Shown here: positions 1 to 9,370 of the stretch, one piece after another | How the letters are laid out: every line of letters begins with the position of its first letter | Position numbering within the stretch: the first letter of the stretch is position 1 | Assembly: GCA_020073215.1 (NCBI GenBank) | Contig: JAIQFO010000007.1 | Coordinates: forward strand, 90,269 to 154,268 | From: Terriglobia bacterium | GTDB lineage: Bacteria; Acidobacteriota; Terriglobia; Terriglobales; Acidobacteriaceae | DNA length: 64,000 nucleotides | Direction: 5' to 3' | Translations under genes and position numbers: made by a program | Notes under the pieces: model-generated | Databases searched by the model: none | Told to the model about the DNA's origin: nothing | Seen by the model: the letters and a program-made list of their open reading frames with translations, nothing else

Positions 1-608
1 TTCACGTCCTTCGGTTCGTAGTTATGCGAATGGTAGAGCCACACGACGGAGGTCCCGTCGTCGGGACCGGGACCGGCCCGCTCGGGCACCTTCCACGTGT
101 ACTTGTGGGTCTGGCCGGGAGCAACCAAGCCCGTCGATTCCGGTGACATGCCGGCATAAGGCGCGCCTTCTGAATCCTTCGCGTAGAACACCCCATGCGG
201 ATGCATGCTATAAGGCTGGGTAGCGTTGTTGCGGAAGACGATCTCGATGGTGTCGCCCACCTCGGCGCGGATCACCGGACCGAGAATGCCCATGTGCTCG
301 TCCTCGGCCGGGCGGGGTTTCAGGGACTGAAAGGTGGCGTCGGTGTATTCGCGATAGATGGCTTTGCGGTACACCTGGCCGATACGGTCTTTGCCCTTCT
401 CGACAAAGATGACGGTGGCCTTGTCGAAGGGCTTTCCGGTCATGTGATCCATGTTATGGGGCGCGTAGTCCCACTCGACCTCATCGGCCGAAATGTAATA
501 AGTGCGGGTCTTGCCGGCGGCTGCGGGGGACGAGGTTTGCTGCGCAACGCAGGGCAAGGTCGATAGACAGAAAGCCAGCAAATAGAATCTCAGAGCCGAA
601 CCTCTCAT
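1..608 (-). CDS. Multicopper oxidase, N-terminal part (runs off window edge)
   Basis: The frame is open from an ATG at 608 to the window edge (202 codons, no stop), so only the N-terminus is visible. Residues 1-22 look like a signal peptide. Residues 35-200 form a first cupredoxin domain of the ceruloplasmin/hephaestin/coagulation-factor type. HPHG at 136-139 and LYHSH at 191-195 are copper-ligand motifs, with the strand YTWKVPERAGP between them. Such enzymes oxidise Fe(II), Cu(I) or organic substrates outside the cytoplasm. The substrate cannot be told here because the remaining domains, including the type 1 copper site, lie outside the window. The gene follows the DinB-like gene on the same strand after 82 bp. 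Confidence 0.85.
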   Translation of the reverse strand, partial: MRGSALRFYLLAFCLSTLPCVAQQTSSPAAAGKTRTYYISADEVEWDYAPHNMDHMTGKPFDKATVIFVEKGKDRIGQVYRKAIYREYTDATFQSLKPRPAEDEHMGILGPVIRAEVGDTIEIVFRNNATQPYSMHPHGVFYAKDSEGAPYAGMSPESTGLVAPGQTHKYTWKVPERAGPGPDDGTSVVWLYHSHNYEPKDV

Positions 609-690
609 TGTGGTTATCCTCTAAAGCTCATTTGACAGAGCCATCCCCGCGGCGATCCCAAAAGGTCCCCGCTCTTGATCCAGAAGGAAC

Positions 691-1266
691 TTATTTCTTC
701 GGACGCGACTCCGGTGGCACCAAGCCGGCGGAACGATAGTAAACCGACAGCTGACCGTAGATTTCTCCCGAATGCTCGACGAAGCCGTAGGCAAAATCGC
801 TGATGCGGGTCTGTTCATTGCTGAACGGGTCGACGACCAGGTCCGACATGCCTTTATCGCCTTTCGCTTTGATCGCCGCCACCCCATCCGCAAATGACTT
901 CTTAACGAACATGACCACATCGGTCTTGTTTTTGAACTCACTACGTTTGGGATCTTCTTCGGCGGGAGGTTTCTGGCCGAGCACCCCATTGATGAAAAAC
1001 TGATTCGCATGGGCGGCATGAATCAGCCTCTGGGCAAAGCTTTGGACTGCGGGCGTCGGCTTGAAGTCATACTTGTCTTCGGGAAAATCTTCCGCCATCG
1101 CGATCAGTTTGCGTCCAATGTCATTCCACTGCGCGAGCACGGCTTCCGACGCACTCGGCGCCGGCTTTGGCGCCGCGTCCTTTTTCGGCATATCCTGCGA
1201 GGATGCCGGCGTAACCAAAATACCGGCGGCAAGGATCAATCCGGCAAGCAAACGGGCTTTATTCAT
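691..1266 (-). CDS. Secreted DinB-like protein
   Basis: A 191-residue protein. The ATG at 1266 was chosen over an in-frame ATG at 1287 because GGAGGA sits 8 nt upstream of it. A signal peptide (MNKARLLAGLILAAGILVTPASS) is followed by a Pro/Lys/Ala-rich linker, then a four-helix DinB-like domain from about residue 40. It carries the usual spaced histidines (LIHAAHANQFF and FVEHSGEIYGQL), which in this fold bind a metal. DinB-fold proteins include thiol-dependent transferases, but exported ones of this type have no assigned reaction. It is probably co-transcribed with the multicopper oxidase downstream. Confidence 0.75.
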   Translation of the reverse strand: MNKARLLAGLILAAGILVTPASSQDMPKKDAAPKPAPSASEAVLAQWNDIGRKLIAMAEDFPEDKYDFKPTPAVQSFAQRLIHAAHANQFFINGVLGQKPPAEEDPKRSEFKNKTDVVMFVKKSFADGVAAIKAKGDKGMSDLVVDPFSNEQTRISDFAYGFVEHSGEIYGQLSVYYRSAGLVPPESRPKK

Positions 1267-1317
1267 TGGCGTATTCCTCCGCATCATTGGCGCTGGTCCA
1301 TTTTCAGAGCAATTTGT

Positions 1318-1974
1318 TCACGCCGCAGTCCGAGCCTTTGCCACGCGCCGGGTCGCTGCCAACGCCTGCCACGCAATCACAAACGAGGGCAGGAAACATG
1401 CCGTGGCAATCACGCTCCAAACCACGGTGGCGATGCCGAGTTCTCCCATCCGTGCAATGGCGGGGATGGCGAGAATGGCGCGAACCACCACGAAGACCAT
1501 CGCGAACGGATAGCTGCGCATCATCCACTCGCGATGTTGTTGGATTCTTCCGGTGCGAACGCAGTAGAGACCGGTGGCAGTGGTCATAAGCCAGCCGAGG
1601 GCCTGGATGGTAGCCGCCGGGGTTAGGGTCATAATCGGCCGAGCGATGGCGACCGCAATCGCAACCGGCGCGGAGACCGCCACACACCCGACGTAGATGC
1701 GTCCCAGCACGCGATGTACTTGCAGATAGCGCTGTCGCAGACGGCTGGAAAACTGGAACACGCCGAGGAAAAGAGCCATTGCCCCCGGGACGCCGTGCGC
1801 CAACATCAGCCATGGAATCGCCGCATATCGCTGACGCAGAAACGAGTGTGGGTCCAGCAATGTCCGGTCGCGAGTGGCCAGAACGTACAGCGTCATCAGA
1901 CCAAACACAACCCACATCACATGTTTGGTTTGGAAATTTCTACGACTGACAGATCCCGGAACAGCAGTGGCCAC
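1318..1974 (-). CDS. DUF2306-type integral membrane protein
   Basis: A 218-residue protein with about six hydrophobic segments, starting near residues 18-35 and ending near 180-200. Two features typical of DUF2306 proteins are visible: HRVLGRIYVG near residue 85 and GRIQQHREWMMRSY near 140, whose His/Arg residues face the membrane interior in this family. The function of the family is unknown; its fold resembles cytochrome-like four-helix membrane domains. It stands alone, 52 bp upstream of the DinB-like gene on the same strand, and may share its transcript. No enzymatic role can be claimed from the sequence. Confidence 0.7.
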   Translation of the reverse strand: MATAVPGSVSRRNFQTKHVMWVVFGLMTLYVLATRDRTLLDPHSFLRQRYAAIPWLMLAHGVPGAMALFLGVFQFSSRLRQRYLQVHRVLGRIYVGCVAVSAPVAIAVAIARPIMTLTPAATIQALGWLMTTATGLYCVRTGRIQQHREWMMRSYPFAMVFVVVRAILAIPAIARMGELGIATVVWSVIATACFLPSFVIAWQALAATRRVAKARTAA

Positions 1975-2074
1975 AGTTCCCCCCGCTCAACGCCGCCAGC
2001 CCGGCAGCGTTGGCAATCGCGGGAGGATAACACATCTCTTAAGTTCTTAGGCAGGAATTCGTGCGTGGCCGAGT

Positions 2075-2425
2075 CTACTCCACCCCTAACGCCGCCAGCG
2101 ATTCTTCCAGCGACTGCGAGTCGATCGCCAGTTGCCGGCCGTACGCTTGCATGTCTTCCACCTCGTCGAAGGCGCGAAACAGGCGCATCTTGACGGCGGC
2201 GTACCGCTCGGAATCGGCGAGCGGGCGTCCGTGGGATTCGGCCCAGGCGGCCACCACTTCGTTGGGGAGAAAAATGCTGACCGCGTAGGTCAGCTTGCGG
2301 TCGGAGGTGATGTCGAAGATGTACTCATTCGCTGCTGAGTCCGCGGCGAGCCGCTTCCCGACGAAGTAGTACTGGTAAACATAGCCTTGGGAGCCAGTGT
2401 ACGTTTTGAGGCGGCGGATAGTCAT
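2075..2425 (-). CDS. Conserved hypothetical protein (116 aa)
   Basis: I do not recognise a named family. The protein is soluble, without signal peptide or membrane segment, and starts MTIRRLKTYTGSQGYVYQYYFVGKR. It is rich in aromatic residues early and ends in a predicted helix (SQSLEESLAALGVE). Normal composition, a clean ATG start and a length typical of compact alpha/beta proteins support a real gene. It lies 79 bp downstream of the beta-lactamase-like gene on the same strand; the gap holds degenerate GCTCGAAG repeats. It may belong to the galT-hydrolase transcript. Confidence 0.6.
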   Translation of the reverse strand: MTIRRLKTYTGSQGYVYQYYFVGKRLAADSAANEYIFDITSDRKLTYAVSIFLPNEVVAAWAESHGRPLADSERYAAVKMRLFRAFDEVEDMQAYGRQLAIDSQSLEESLAALGVE

Positions 2426-2504
2426 GAGAGTAGCTTCGAGCTACGGGGCTGCGAGCAAGCAGTCCCGGGTTGGTCGAAGCTCGCGGCTCGAAGCTCGAAG
2501 CGCA

Positions 2505-3467
2505 CTACCGACTGCTATTCCCCGGCGAGATCACTCTCCCATACTCGCTCGCCCGCGCCAGACGGTCAAACATGCGCCACGCCGCCAGCGAAATGCTGCT
2601 GATGGCCTCTTCTCCGTCACGCTCGTGACGCAGATAACCCGTCATGACGCAGAGGATATACGGACGCTTGTCAACAAAAACCACGCCCGAATCGTTGCGC
2701 ACGCCTTCGAGTTCGCCGGGCTTGTTGGCAATCTTCAAATCTTCGGGGAGATCGCGCGGGATAAAACTCTCTTTGTGGGTGGAGAGGACTTTGAAAAAAT
2801 CCGCGGTCATCTCTTTATTCAAGATCTGGCCCCGGTAGAGCGCTTCGAGCAGGCTCAACATCTCATTGGGTGTGGACACGTTTTCACGGCCTTCGCCAGC
2901 GGCTTTCAGGTCCATCATCTTGCGGCGGAGCTTGGTGTCGCGCAGCCCCTGCGCCTTCAGGAAGGCGTTCACGTTGTCCATGCCGACACGGTCGATGAGG
3001 ACGTTGGTGGCCGAGTTGTCGCTGACGGCGACCATCATGGTCGCAAGGTCTCGTAACGTGATCTGAGTAACGCCCGGTGTAAGCCCGCCCATGATGTCGC
3101 TGTCCTGAACCAAGTCGGCAGCGTTGACCGTGTAAAGGTCCGTAAGCTTCACCTTGCCTTGTTGGGCTCGCCGGTAGAGTTCGGCGAGAACGCAGATCTT
3201 GATCGAGCTAGCCTGCGCGAAAACCTCGTTGGCGTGTAACAAGTATTTGTGGCCGTCGGTGAGATCGACGATAGCGACGCCCATGACGCCGTCGAGATTG
3301 CGATCGACATCAAGGATAGATTTTTCCAGCTTCGTCCACAGAACTTGCTGCTTCTCATTGGGCGGCAGCGGTGGCGAGGTTTGAGCGGACGCGGCTCCGG
3401 TCAGCCAAAGACAGACCGAGGTCAGCACGGCGGAGATTGTCTTCTTTAGCATCGCTGCTCTTGGCAT
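2505..3467 (-). CDS. Secreted class A beta-lactamase-like serine hydrolase
   Basis: A 320-residue protein with a signal peptide (AVLTSVCLWLTGAASA). The penicillin-binding fold is clear: the S-x-x-K motif is SSIK in QASSIKICVLAEL, and the second motif is SDN in VAVSDNSATN. The third motif reads KPG (NKPGELEGV) instead of KTG or KSG. The general-base Glu of the class A omega loop (ExxLN) is not evident; the region reads DLKAAGEGRENVSTP. True beta-lactam hydrolysis is therefore uncertain and another peptidase or esterase role is possible. The start at 3467 lies 4 bp after the galT stop, which suggests translational coupling; an in-frame ATG at 3452 is the alternative. Confidence 0.8.
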   Translation of the reverse strand: MPRAAMLKKTISAVLTSVCLWLTGAASAQTSPPLPPNEKQQVLWTKLEKSILDVDRNLDGVMGVAIVDLTDGHKYLLHANEVFAQASSIKICVLAELYRRAQQGKVKLTDLYTVNAADLVQDSDIMGGLTPGVTQITLRDLATMMVAVSDNSATNVLIDRVGMDNVNAFLKAQGLRDTKLRRKMMDLKAAGEGRENVSTPNEMLSLLEALYRGQILNKEMTADFFKVLSTHKESFIPRDLPEDLKIANKPGELEGVRNDSGVVFVDKRPYILCVMTGYLRHERDGEEAISSISLAAWRMFDRLARASEYGRVISPGNSSR

Positions 3468-3471
3468 GGAT

Positions 3472-4458
3472 TCAGATCTTCGCTTCTCGCAGACGTTTCA
3501 CTGCCGTCTCCGACGTGACCGGGGAATAATAAACCTCCTTGAACGTGTAAGACCGCGCCTTGGCCGCAATAATGGGCAGAATTTCGATGTGCCAGTGGTA
3601 GTCGTCATCGAGTGTCTTCCAGTATCCGAGCGCCGCCGAAGGATGCTGGCTGTTGGGCGAGGTGTGGAGCACAAGATGGAAGGCCTCGGTGACGGTGCGG
3701 ATCCGTTGCAGGGTGCGCCGCAGGAGCGCGGCGAGATCGGTCAAACTACCCACCCGCGACGCCCCCGTGCGCTCAAACGAAGATTCGTGGCCACGGGGTA
3801 GAATCCAGGTCTCGTAAGGAACGCGCGGCGCATAGGGACAGAAGGCCACGTAGTCTCCGCGAGCTTCGACCACGCGCAGGCTCTGACGCTCCTCCTGCGC
3901 CAGAATGTCGCAGAAGACGCAGCGCTCCTTGCTCTGGTAATAGTCGCGTCCGGCGCGCAGTTCGTAGAGCACGCGGCGCGGCACAAAAATGGTTGCGGTG
4001 AGCTGGGAAGTCGGGTGGTCGAATTCCTGTCCGGCGCCTGCGCCATGGTTCTTGAAAATGCTGATGTACTTGAGCCGGCTGTCGCGCTTCAAATCCTGAA
4101 TCCGCAGCGCCGCCAGGCGCAGGAATTGTTCGACTTCGACGTCTCTCACATCCCAGAGATGGCCGTCGTGCCGGGGATTTTCAATCAGAACTTCGTGCGC
4201 GCCCACCGATCCCATGCGGTCGTAGAGGCCATCCCCCCGGCGGGCCGCCTCGCCTTCAATGTGGTAGAGCGCGTGCGGATGGACGACCGAGCGCGCCGAC
4301 CATGCGCCGCCATCCACGCCCGGCAGGTTGGCGATCACATGAGCGGACTCGGCCGAAGCGCCGCAAAACCGGCAGGCTCCGGACCGTGGAGCAGGTTCAA
4401 CGACATCGTCGCCTGTAATCACCCAGGAACGGGTGATGGGATCTTTGCGCAGTTCCAT
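3472..4458 (-). CDS. galT: Galactose-1-phosphate uridylyltransferase family protein
   Basis: A 328-residue HIT-superfamily nucleotidyl transferase. The start MELRKDPITRSWVI at 4458 was chosen because the preceding in-frame codons fall in an AT-rich repeat and encode nothing GalT-like. The N-terminal half holds CRFC and the second half CVFC, the usual zinc pairs of this family. The active-site triad appears as HWH in DDDYHWHIEILP, with Glu where classical GalT has Gln (HxHxQ). The family swaps UMP or AMP between sugar phosphates, in the Leloir pathway or in ADP-glucose phosphorolysis. No other galactose genes are nearby, so the exact substrate is open. The hydrolase gene at 3467 follows directly. 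Confidence 0.85.
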   Translation of the reverse strand: MELRKDPITRSWVITGDDVVEPAPRSGACRFCGASAESAHVIANLPGVDGGAWSARSVVHPHALYHIEGEAARRGDGLYDRMGSVGAHEVLIENPRHDGHLWDVRDVEVEQFLRLAALRIQDLKRDSRLKYISIFKNHGAGAGQEFDHPTSQLTATIFVPRRVLYELRAGRDYYQSKERCVFCDILAQEERQSLRVVEARGDYVAFCPYAPRVPYETWILPRGHESSFERTGASRVGSLTDLAALLRRTLQRIRTVTEAFHLVLHTSPNSQHPSAALGYWKTLDDDYHWHIEILPIIAAKARSYTFKEVYYSPVTSETAVKRLREAKI

Positions 4459-4481
4459 GGCAGTAAGGAGAACAAAAGAAC

Positions 4482-4573
4482 TTGTAATTTGCAATTGGTG
4501 ATTTGTAATTGAGATGCGTTCCAACGCCGAATTGCAAATTAGCCAATTACACATTACAAATTACCAATTACCG
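4482..4573. repeat. AT-rich inverted repeat between galT and mutS (family E)
   Basis: The sequence TTGTAATTTGCAATTGG and its degenerate reverse complement flank a short GC-rich core. This gives a roughly 90-bp hairpin of very different base composition from its surroundings. A second copy of the same kind lies at 24231-24325. It occupies the whole divergent promoter region of galT and mutS. Confidence 0.75.
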
Positions 4574-4581
4574 ATTGTTCT

Positions 4582-7323
4582 ATGTCCGAGCCCTCCACGC
4601 CGCTGATGCGGCAGTATGCCGCGATCAAGAAAGAGCATCCCAACGCTCTGCTGTTCTTCCGGCTGGGCGACTTCTACGAACTCTTCTTTGACGACGCGGT
4701 GTTGGCCGCGCGCGAGTTGCAGATCACGCTGACCTCGCGCAATAAGGAAAAGGGAGTGGCCATCCCGATGTGCGGCGTTCCGTACCATGCCGCCGAGGGC
4801 TACATCGCAAAACTGATCCGGCGCGGGTTCAAGGTCGCGGTCTGCGAACAGGTGGAGGACCCGCGCCTGGCGAAGAAACTGGTACGGCGCGAGGTAACGC
4901 GAGTCGTCACGCCGGGTACGGCCGCGGATTCGTCGCTGAACGCCGAGGAAAACAACTTTCTGGCGGCGGTGGCGACGGTTGGGGATCGCGCGGGTTTTGC
5001 GGCTCTCGATCTTTCGACCGGAGAGTTTCGAGCGACCGAGTTTGCGGGCGAGTCGGCTGGACGCCGCATTCAAGAAGAACTTGAACAATTGCGGCCAAAG
5101 GAAATGTTGTATGGATCTTCGGCTCCATTGCTGGAGCGGGCCACCGGAGAGCCGCTGCGGAGCTTCGCTCCGCCGGACCGGCGAGTCGCCCGTCCCCACC
5201 CAAGCACAGGCACGGCACCGGTTGCTCGGATTTCTGGCGGGGGCTGGGCCGAAACTCCCCTCGACGACTGGATCTTCGCGCCCGACCACGCCATTCCGCT
5301 CTTGGAGAACCACTTCGGCGTGCTCTCGCTCGAGGGCTTTGGGCTTGCAGGAAAACGGGCAGCCGCCTCGGCGGCGGGGGCAATCCTGTATTACATCCGG
5401 TCCACGCAGCGCGGCACGCTCGATCATGTGGACCGCATCGGCTTCTACGAGCGGCAGAATTGCCTGGTGCTCGACGCCGTCACCGTGCGCAACTTGGAGT
5501 TGATCGAACCGCTCTTCGCGGGAACCGACGCCGGAGTAACCCTGTTCCGCACCCTGGATGCAACCGTGACGCCGATGGGCAAGCGCTTGCTTCGCACGTG
5601 GATGCTGCGCCCTTCCCTGGATCGGGTCGAGATCGAAGGCAGGTTGGACTCCGTTGAAGTCCAGGTCAAGGACACTGTGCGGCGCGAAGAGTTGCGGCGG
5701 GCGCTCGATGGAATTCTCGATCTGGAACGTTTGCTGAGCCGGGTCACGCTGGAGACGGCCAATCCGCGCGACGTGCTCGCTCTGGCCGCATCGCTCGCGA
5801 GAATTCCCAGGGTGCGGACGGGGTTGGCTGGGCTATCGGAATCAAGACTGCCTGAGTCGCGACCGACGGCCGCGCGGCTGAGCGCGCTGCATGGGGCGAT
5901 CGACGAACTGGTCGATCTCCGCGACAAGATCGAGCGCACGCTGGTTCCAGAGCCACCGCTCACGCTGAGCGACGGCGGAGTGATCGCCGCGGGCGTCGAC
6001 AAAGATCTGGACGAACTGCGCGACCTGAGCCGCAACTCGAAACAGTACCTGGCGCGAGTGGAGCTGCGCGAGCGCGAGCGCACGGGAATTGGCTCGCTCA
6101 AAGTAAAGTTCAATTCCATCTTCGGCTACTACATCGAGATTTCGAAGGCGAACCTGCACCTCTCACCCGCCGACTACGAGCGCAAGCAGACGCTGGTGAA
6201 TGCCGAGCGCTTCACGACTCCGGAATTGAAAGAGTACGAATCGAAGATTCTGGATGCCCAGGAGAAAATTGTCGAAATCGAGCGGCGGCTGTTTGCCGAG
6301 TTGCGCTCCTCGATTGCCGCTGAAGCCAAGCGCATCCGGCAAACCGCGCTGGCGCTGGCGGAAGTGGATGTGCTTGGCTGCCTGGCGCACATCGCGGCCT
6401 TGCGAAATTACTGCCGGCCGCGCTTCGATGAGGTGGAAAAGGCCGAGGACGTCCTTGATCTGGAAATTGTCGAAGGCCGTCATCCGGTCATCGAACTACA
6501 GGAATTGGTCGGAGGAAGCGAGCGGTTCGTTCCGAATGATCTCTTCCTCGATGCCTCGACGCACAACATCGTAGTGCTGACGGGCCCGAACATGGGAGGC
6601 AAGAGCACCTATCTGCGGCAGGCGGCGCTGATTGTGATCATGGCGCAAATCGGCTCGTTTGTTCCCGCGCGTGCCGTACGGCTGGGCATTGTCGACCGCG
6701 TCTTCACCCGTATTGGCGCAAGCGATAATCTGGCCCGCGGCCGCTCGACGTTCATGGTCGAGATGACGGAGACGGCGGCCATTCTGCACACGGCGACGGC
6801 GCGGTCGTTGATCCTGCTCGATGAAGTCGGGCGCGGCACGTCCACTTATGACGGACTGGCAATCGCCTGGGCCGCCATCGAGTATCTTCATGCGCGGGTG
6901 CATGCCAAGACCTTGTTTGCCACACACTATTTCGAGCTAACCGAGTTGGCCGAGCAATTAAGCGGCGTGAAGAACTATCACGTGTCCGTCAAAGAGACCG
7001 GCGGAAGCGTAGTTTTCCTGCGTCGGGTCGAACCGGGCGCCGCCGACCGCAGCTACGGAATCGAAGTCGCAAAGCTGGCCGGATTGCCGAATGAAGTCGT
7101 GGTGCGTGCGCGCGAGGTGCTGGCCGAGCATGAATCGTCCGAGCACCGGCTTTCGAGCCATCTGACGCCGGGCAGTTCCGCAGAGCCGGAGCGTCCGACG
7201 CAGCTGACCATCTTCACGCCGCTTTCGCAGCCCGTGCTGGAAAAGCTGCGCGAAGTGGATTTGGACCGGCTGACGCCGCTCGAAGCGCTAAACTTGCTGG
7301 CGGAGCTGAAGAAAGAAATCTAA
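4582..7323 (+). CDS. mutS: DNA mismatch repair protein MutS
   Basis: A 913-residue protein, slightly longer than the usual 850-880. The N-terminal mismatch-binding domain has the Phe-x-Glu motif in GDFYELF (F31, E33), which stacks on the mispaired base. Connector, lever and clamp domains follow. The ATPase has Walker [10 protein letters not shown] near residue 668, the signature [11 protein letters not shown], Walker [13 protein letters not shown] and the ATHYFEL switch. The extra length includes an insertion at about residues 190-215 ([19 protein letters not shown]). It is encoded by a palindromic repeat found elsewhere between genes. No Shine-Dalgarno is evident, and the leader lies in the AT-rich repeat. 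Confidence 0.98.
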   Translation: MSEPSTPLMRQYAAIKKEHPNALLFFRLGDFYELFFDDAVLAARELQITLTSRNKEKGVAIPMCGVPYHAAEGYIAKLIRRGFKVAVCEQVEDPRLAKKLVRREVTRVVTPGTAADSSLNAEENNFLAAVATVGDRAGFAALDLSTGEFRATEFAGESAGRRIQEELEQLRPKEMLYGSSAPLLERATGEPLRSFAPPDRRVARPHPSTGTAPVARISGGGWAETPLDDWIFAPDHAIPLLENHFGVLSLEGFGLAGKRAAASAAGAILYYIRSTQRGTLDHVDRIGFYERQNCLVLDAVTVRNLELIEPLFAGTDAGVTLFRTLDATVTPMGKRLLRTWMLRPSLDRVEIEGRLDSVEVQVKDTVRREELRRALDGILDLERLLSRVTLETANPRDVLALAASLARIPRVRTGLAGLSESRLPESRPTAARLSALHGAIDELVDLRDKIERTLVPEPPLTLSDGGVIAAGVDKDLDELRDLSRNSKQYLARVELRERERTGIGSLKVKFNSIFGYYIEISKANLHLSPADYERKQTLVNAERFTTPELKEYESKILDAQEKIVEIERRLFAELRSSIAAEAKRIRQTALALAEVDVLGCLAHIAALRNYCRPRFDEVEKAEDVLDLEIVEGRHPVIELQELVGGSERFVPNDLFLDASTHNIVVLTGPNMGGKSTYLRQAALIVIMAQIGSFVPARAVRLGIVDRVFTRIGASDNLARGRSTFMVEMTETAAILHTATARSLILLDEVGRGTSTYDGLAIAWAAIEYLHARVHAKTLFATHYFELTELAEQLSGVKNYHVSVKETGGSVVFLRRVEPGAADRSYGIEVAKLAGLPNEVVVRAREVLAEHESSEHRLSSHLTPGSSAEPERPTQLTIFTPLSQPVLEKLREVDLDRLTPLEALNLLAELKKEI
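5151..5200. repeat. Palindromic repeat (family B) inside mutS
   Basis: The segment combines a small hairpin (GCGGAGC/GCTCCGC) with a larger one (arms GGACCGGCGA and TCGCCCGTCC) followed by CCCAC. It aligns along its whole length with the intergenic copy at 47296-47345. It is translated in frame in mutS. Confidence 0.85.
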
Positions 7324-7358
7324 CCGCCGAGACGCGGAGGGCACCGAGAGGAACGCAG
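7323..7358. repeat. Partial family D repeat after mutS
   Basis: The sequence AACCGCCGAGACGCGGAGGG and the following CACCGAGAGGAACGC match the left half of the full-length element at 49006-49102. It begins at the mutS stop codon. Confidence 0.6.
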
Positions 7359-7467
7359 GCGGAATCGCGATCGCAAGACGGCTGCGTGCCCTAACCTTGC
7401 GCGTTTTCGCGCAACGGTTGGGATTCCACTGGAATGTCGAGAGTTATACGACAGGTCAAGAAACGAA

Positions 7468-8244
7468 ATGACTGATTGGAATCGATTCCGCGAGATGCAA
7501 ACGCTTCGAGAGTCGGGACGCCCTGCTGAAGCATTGACGGAATTTAAAGCACTTCGTAAGAACGCCTCGGACGCGGTGGATAGAAGTGCAATTCTCCAAC
7601 ACGAGGCTCTCTGTTATTACGATCTCGGTCGTTTCGATGAAGAGGTCGAGGCAGCGTCGGAAGCGGTGAAGCTTTTGCCTGAAGAGAATCCAAGCCGACC
7701 ATACGCGGAGTTCTCGCTGGCATGTGCTCATGGACACGCGGACAAATCCGACCTGGCGGTGCAGGAACTCAAAGCGTTTCTCAAGAAGCATGCAGACTTC
7801 TTGAATGACAAGGAGGAAATTGAACTCAGACGTTCTGCCCAGCTTCGGTTGATCGAAAACCTGATATCTCTTGATCACGGTGTCGAGCCGCTGTCCATTG
7901 CGAACGATCTCAAGATGGAAGATATCTCCCCAGAGGAAAGAGCGGAACTTTCGTACCGGGAGGCGGAGGCGCACAGAATCCTTGGGCGAGGCGATCACGC
8001 CCTAAAACTATACCAAGAAGCAATCAACGGCCCGCTGGTGCACTCGCTGGCTGCGCGGGCTCACTTCCACATCGGAGAAGTCCTGTACGACCGGGGTGAG
8101 TTCTCGCAGGCCGTTGGTGAATTCAAGGCTGCCGAAAATCTAGCTGATCCGGCCAACCCGGATAAGACCCATTTCGCGAAATGGGTCGAGCATACCCTTC
8201 GCGCAGCGGGAAATCCCAAGACGGATGAATTGCCAGACTGCTAA
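7468..8244 (+). CDS. Tetratricopeptide-repeat protein
   Basis: A 258-residue soluble protein built of helix pairs. TPR-like units are visible near residues 10-40 (GRPAEALTEFKALR), 45-78 (LQHEALCYYDLGRFDEEVEAASEAVKLLP), 165-195 (REAEAHRILGRGDHALKLYQEAI) and 200-235 (ARAHFHIGEVLYDRGEFSQAVGEFKAAE). There is no signal peptide, so it is cytoplasmic, and no catalytic domain. TPR proteins act as scaffolds for other proteins; the partner is unknown. AGGT lies about 12 nt upstream of the ATG. It precedes nagZ by 13 bp and may be its operon leader. Confidence 0.8.
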   Translation: MTDWNRFREMQTLRESGRPAEALTEFKALRKNASDAVDRSAILQHEALCYYDLGRFDEEVEAASEAVKLLPEENPSRPYAEFSLACAHGHADKSDLAVQELKAFLKKHADFLNDKEEIELRRSAQLRLIENLISLDHGVEPLSIANDLKMEDISPEERAELSYREAEAHRILGRGDHALKLYQEAINGPLVHSLAARAHFHIGEVLYDRGEFSQAVGEFKAAENLADPANPDKTHFAKWVEHTLRAAGNPKTDELPDC

Positions 8245-8257
8245 GTCTTAAGAAGAG

Positions 8258-9370
8258 ATGCGCGACTCAGAACTGAACATCGGTCAACTCCTAATCATCG
8301 GCGTCGACGGAACCGAGATGTCTCCGCGCCTCGCGTCCATGCTCACGAAGATTCAGCCCGCAGGCGTGATTCTCTTTGCCCGCAACATCACCGGAGCCGA
8401 GCAGACGCACACTCTTCTACGCGATTGTCAGAAGTGCGTTGCCACGCCGCTTTTCACTTGCGTGGATGTTGAAGGCGGCACCGTGGACCGTTTCCGCAAT
8501 GTGATTGGTGCGGCGCCTTCTCCGGCGGAGGTTTTTGCCACGGGCAGCCGGGCGCTTTTTCGCAAGCATGGACGCGTGATCGGAGAAAACTGCCGCGCGC
8601 TTGGCTTCAATGTGGATTTTGCGCCGGTGCTCGACTTGGCCTTCGATGCTTCGCGGGCGGTGATGAAATCGCGGACGGTTTCGGACGATCCGAAAAGGGT
8701 GGTTGCCTATGCGCGCGAGTTTCTGCGCGGATTGGCCGCCGCCGGCGTCCTCGGCTGCGGCAAACACTTCCCCGGACTCGGCGAAGCCACTCTCGACACG
8801 CATCATGAACTCCCCAGCGTGGAGAAGCCTCTGCGCAAGTTGTGGGAGCAAGATTTGGTTCCCTATCGGTCGTTATCGTTGCGCCACGAGTTGCCGATGG
8901 TCATGGTCTCGCACGCGGCGTTTCCGGCGGTCACGAAAGATCGCACCCCGGCATCGCTCTCGAAAAAGTGGATCACCGACATTCTGCGCAAGAAGATTGG
9001 CTACACCGGGCTCATTGTCTCGGACGACATGGAAATGGGAGCTGTCCTCGAACTTGCGCCCATCGAGCAAAATGTCGTCGAACATATCCGCGCCGGGGGC
9101 GATCTTGGCCTGATCTGCCATCACGAAGGTTTCATTCTGCGCGCCCATGAAGCACTGGTCCGCGAGGCGGAGCGCGACGGCAGGTTTGCCCGCCGCGTGA
9201 CGGAGTCGGTGCGGCGCGTGCTGGCACTCAAATCGAAAAAAGCACGCGGGCGGGGGCGCCCGCGCCACACGCCTTTCACTGCCGCACGAGTCGAGAAGCT
9301 GACGCGCCAACTCTGGGAATTCGGCGAAGAGATCCGGCTGGCGACACTCGCTCGCGAGGAACGCGCATGA
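8258..9370 (+). CDS. nagZ: Beta-N-acetylhexosaminidase NagZ-like (GH3)
   Basis: A 370-residue glycoside hydrolase family 3 protein with a single TIM barrel and no signal peptide, as for cytoplasmic NagZ. The family motif KHFPG occurs near residue 169 (GKHFPGLGEATLDTHHELP, containing the Asp/His dyad loop). The nucleophile Asp lies in IVSDDMEMGAV near 255. NagZ removes GlcNAc from GlcNAc-anhydroMurNAc-peptides during wall recycling. The next gene, anmK, overlaps by 4 bp (ATGA) and acts on the released anhydroMurNAc, which strongly supports this role. Residues 330-340 (ARGRGRPRH) are encoded by a GC-rich palindrome that may be a repeat insertion. Confidence 0.92.
   Translation: MRDSELNIGQLLIIGVDGTEMSPRLASMLTKIQPAGVILFARNITGAEQTHTLLRDCQKCVATPLFTCVDVEGGTVDRFRNVIGAAPSPAEVFATGSRALFRKHGRVIGENCRALGFNVDFAPVLDLAFDASRAVMKSRTVSDDPKRVVAYAREFLRGLAAAGVLGCGKHFPGLGEATLDTHHELPSVEKPLRKLWEQDLVPYRSLSLRHELPMVMVSHAAFPAVTKDRTPASLSKKWITDILRKKIGYTGLIVSDDMEMGAVLELAPIEQNVVEHIRAGGDLGLICHHEGFILRAHEALVREAERDGRFARRVTESVRRVLALKSKKARGRGRPRHTPFTAARVEKLTRQLWEFGEEIRLATLAREERA
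9243..9270. repeat. Palindrome (family B-like) inside nagZ
   Basis: Arms GCGGGCG and CGCCCGC enclose a GGGG loop and are followed by GCCACAC, like the CCCAC(AC) tail of family B copies. It encodes part of an Arg/Gly-rich loop near the NagZ C-terminus. Confidence 0.5.
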
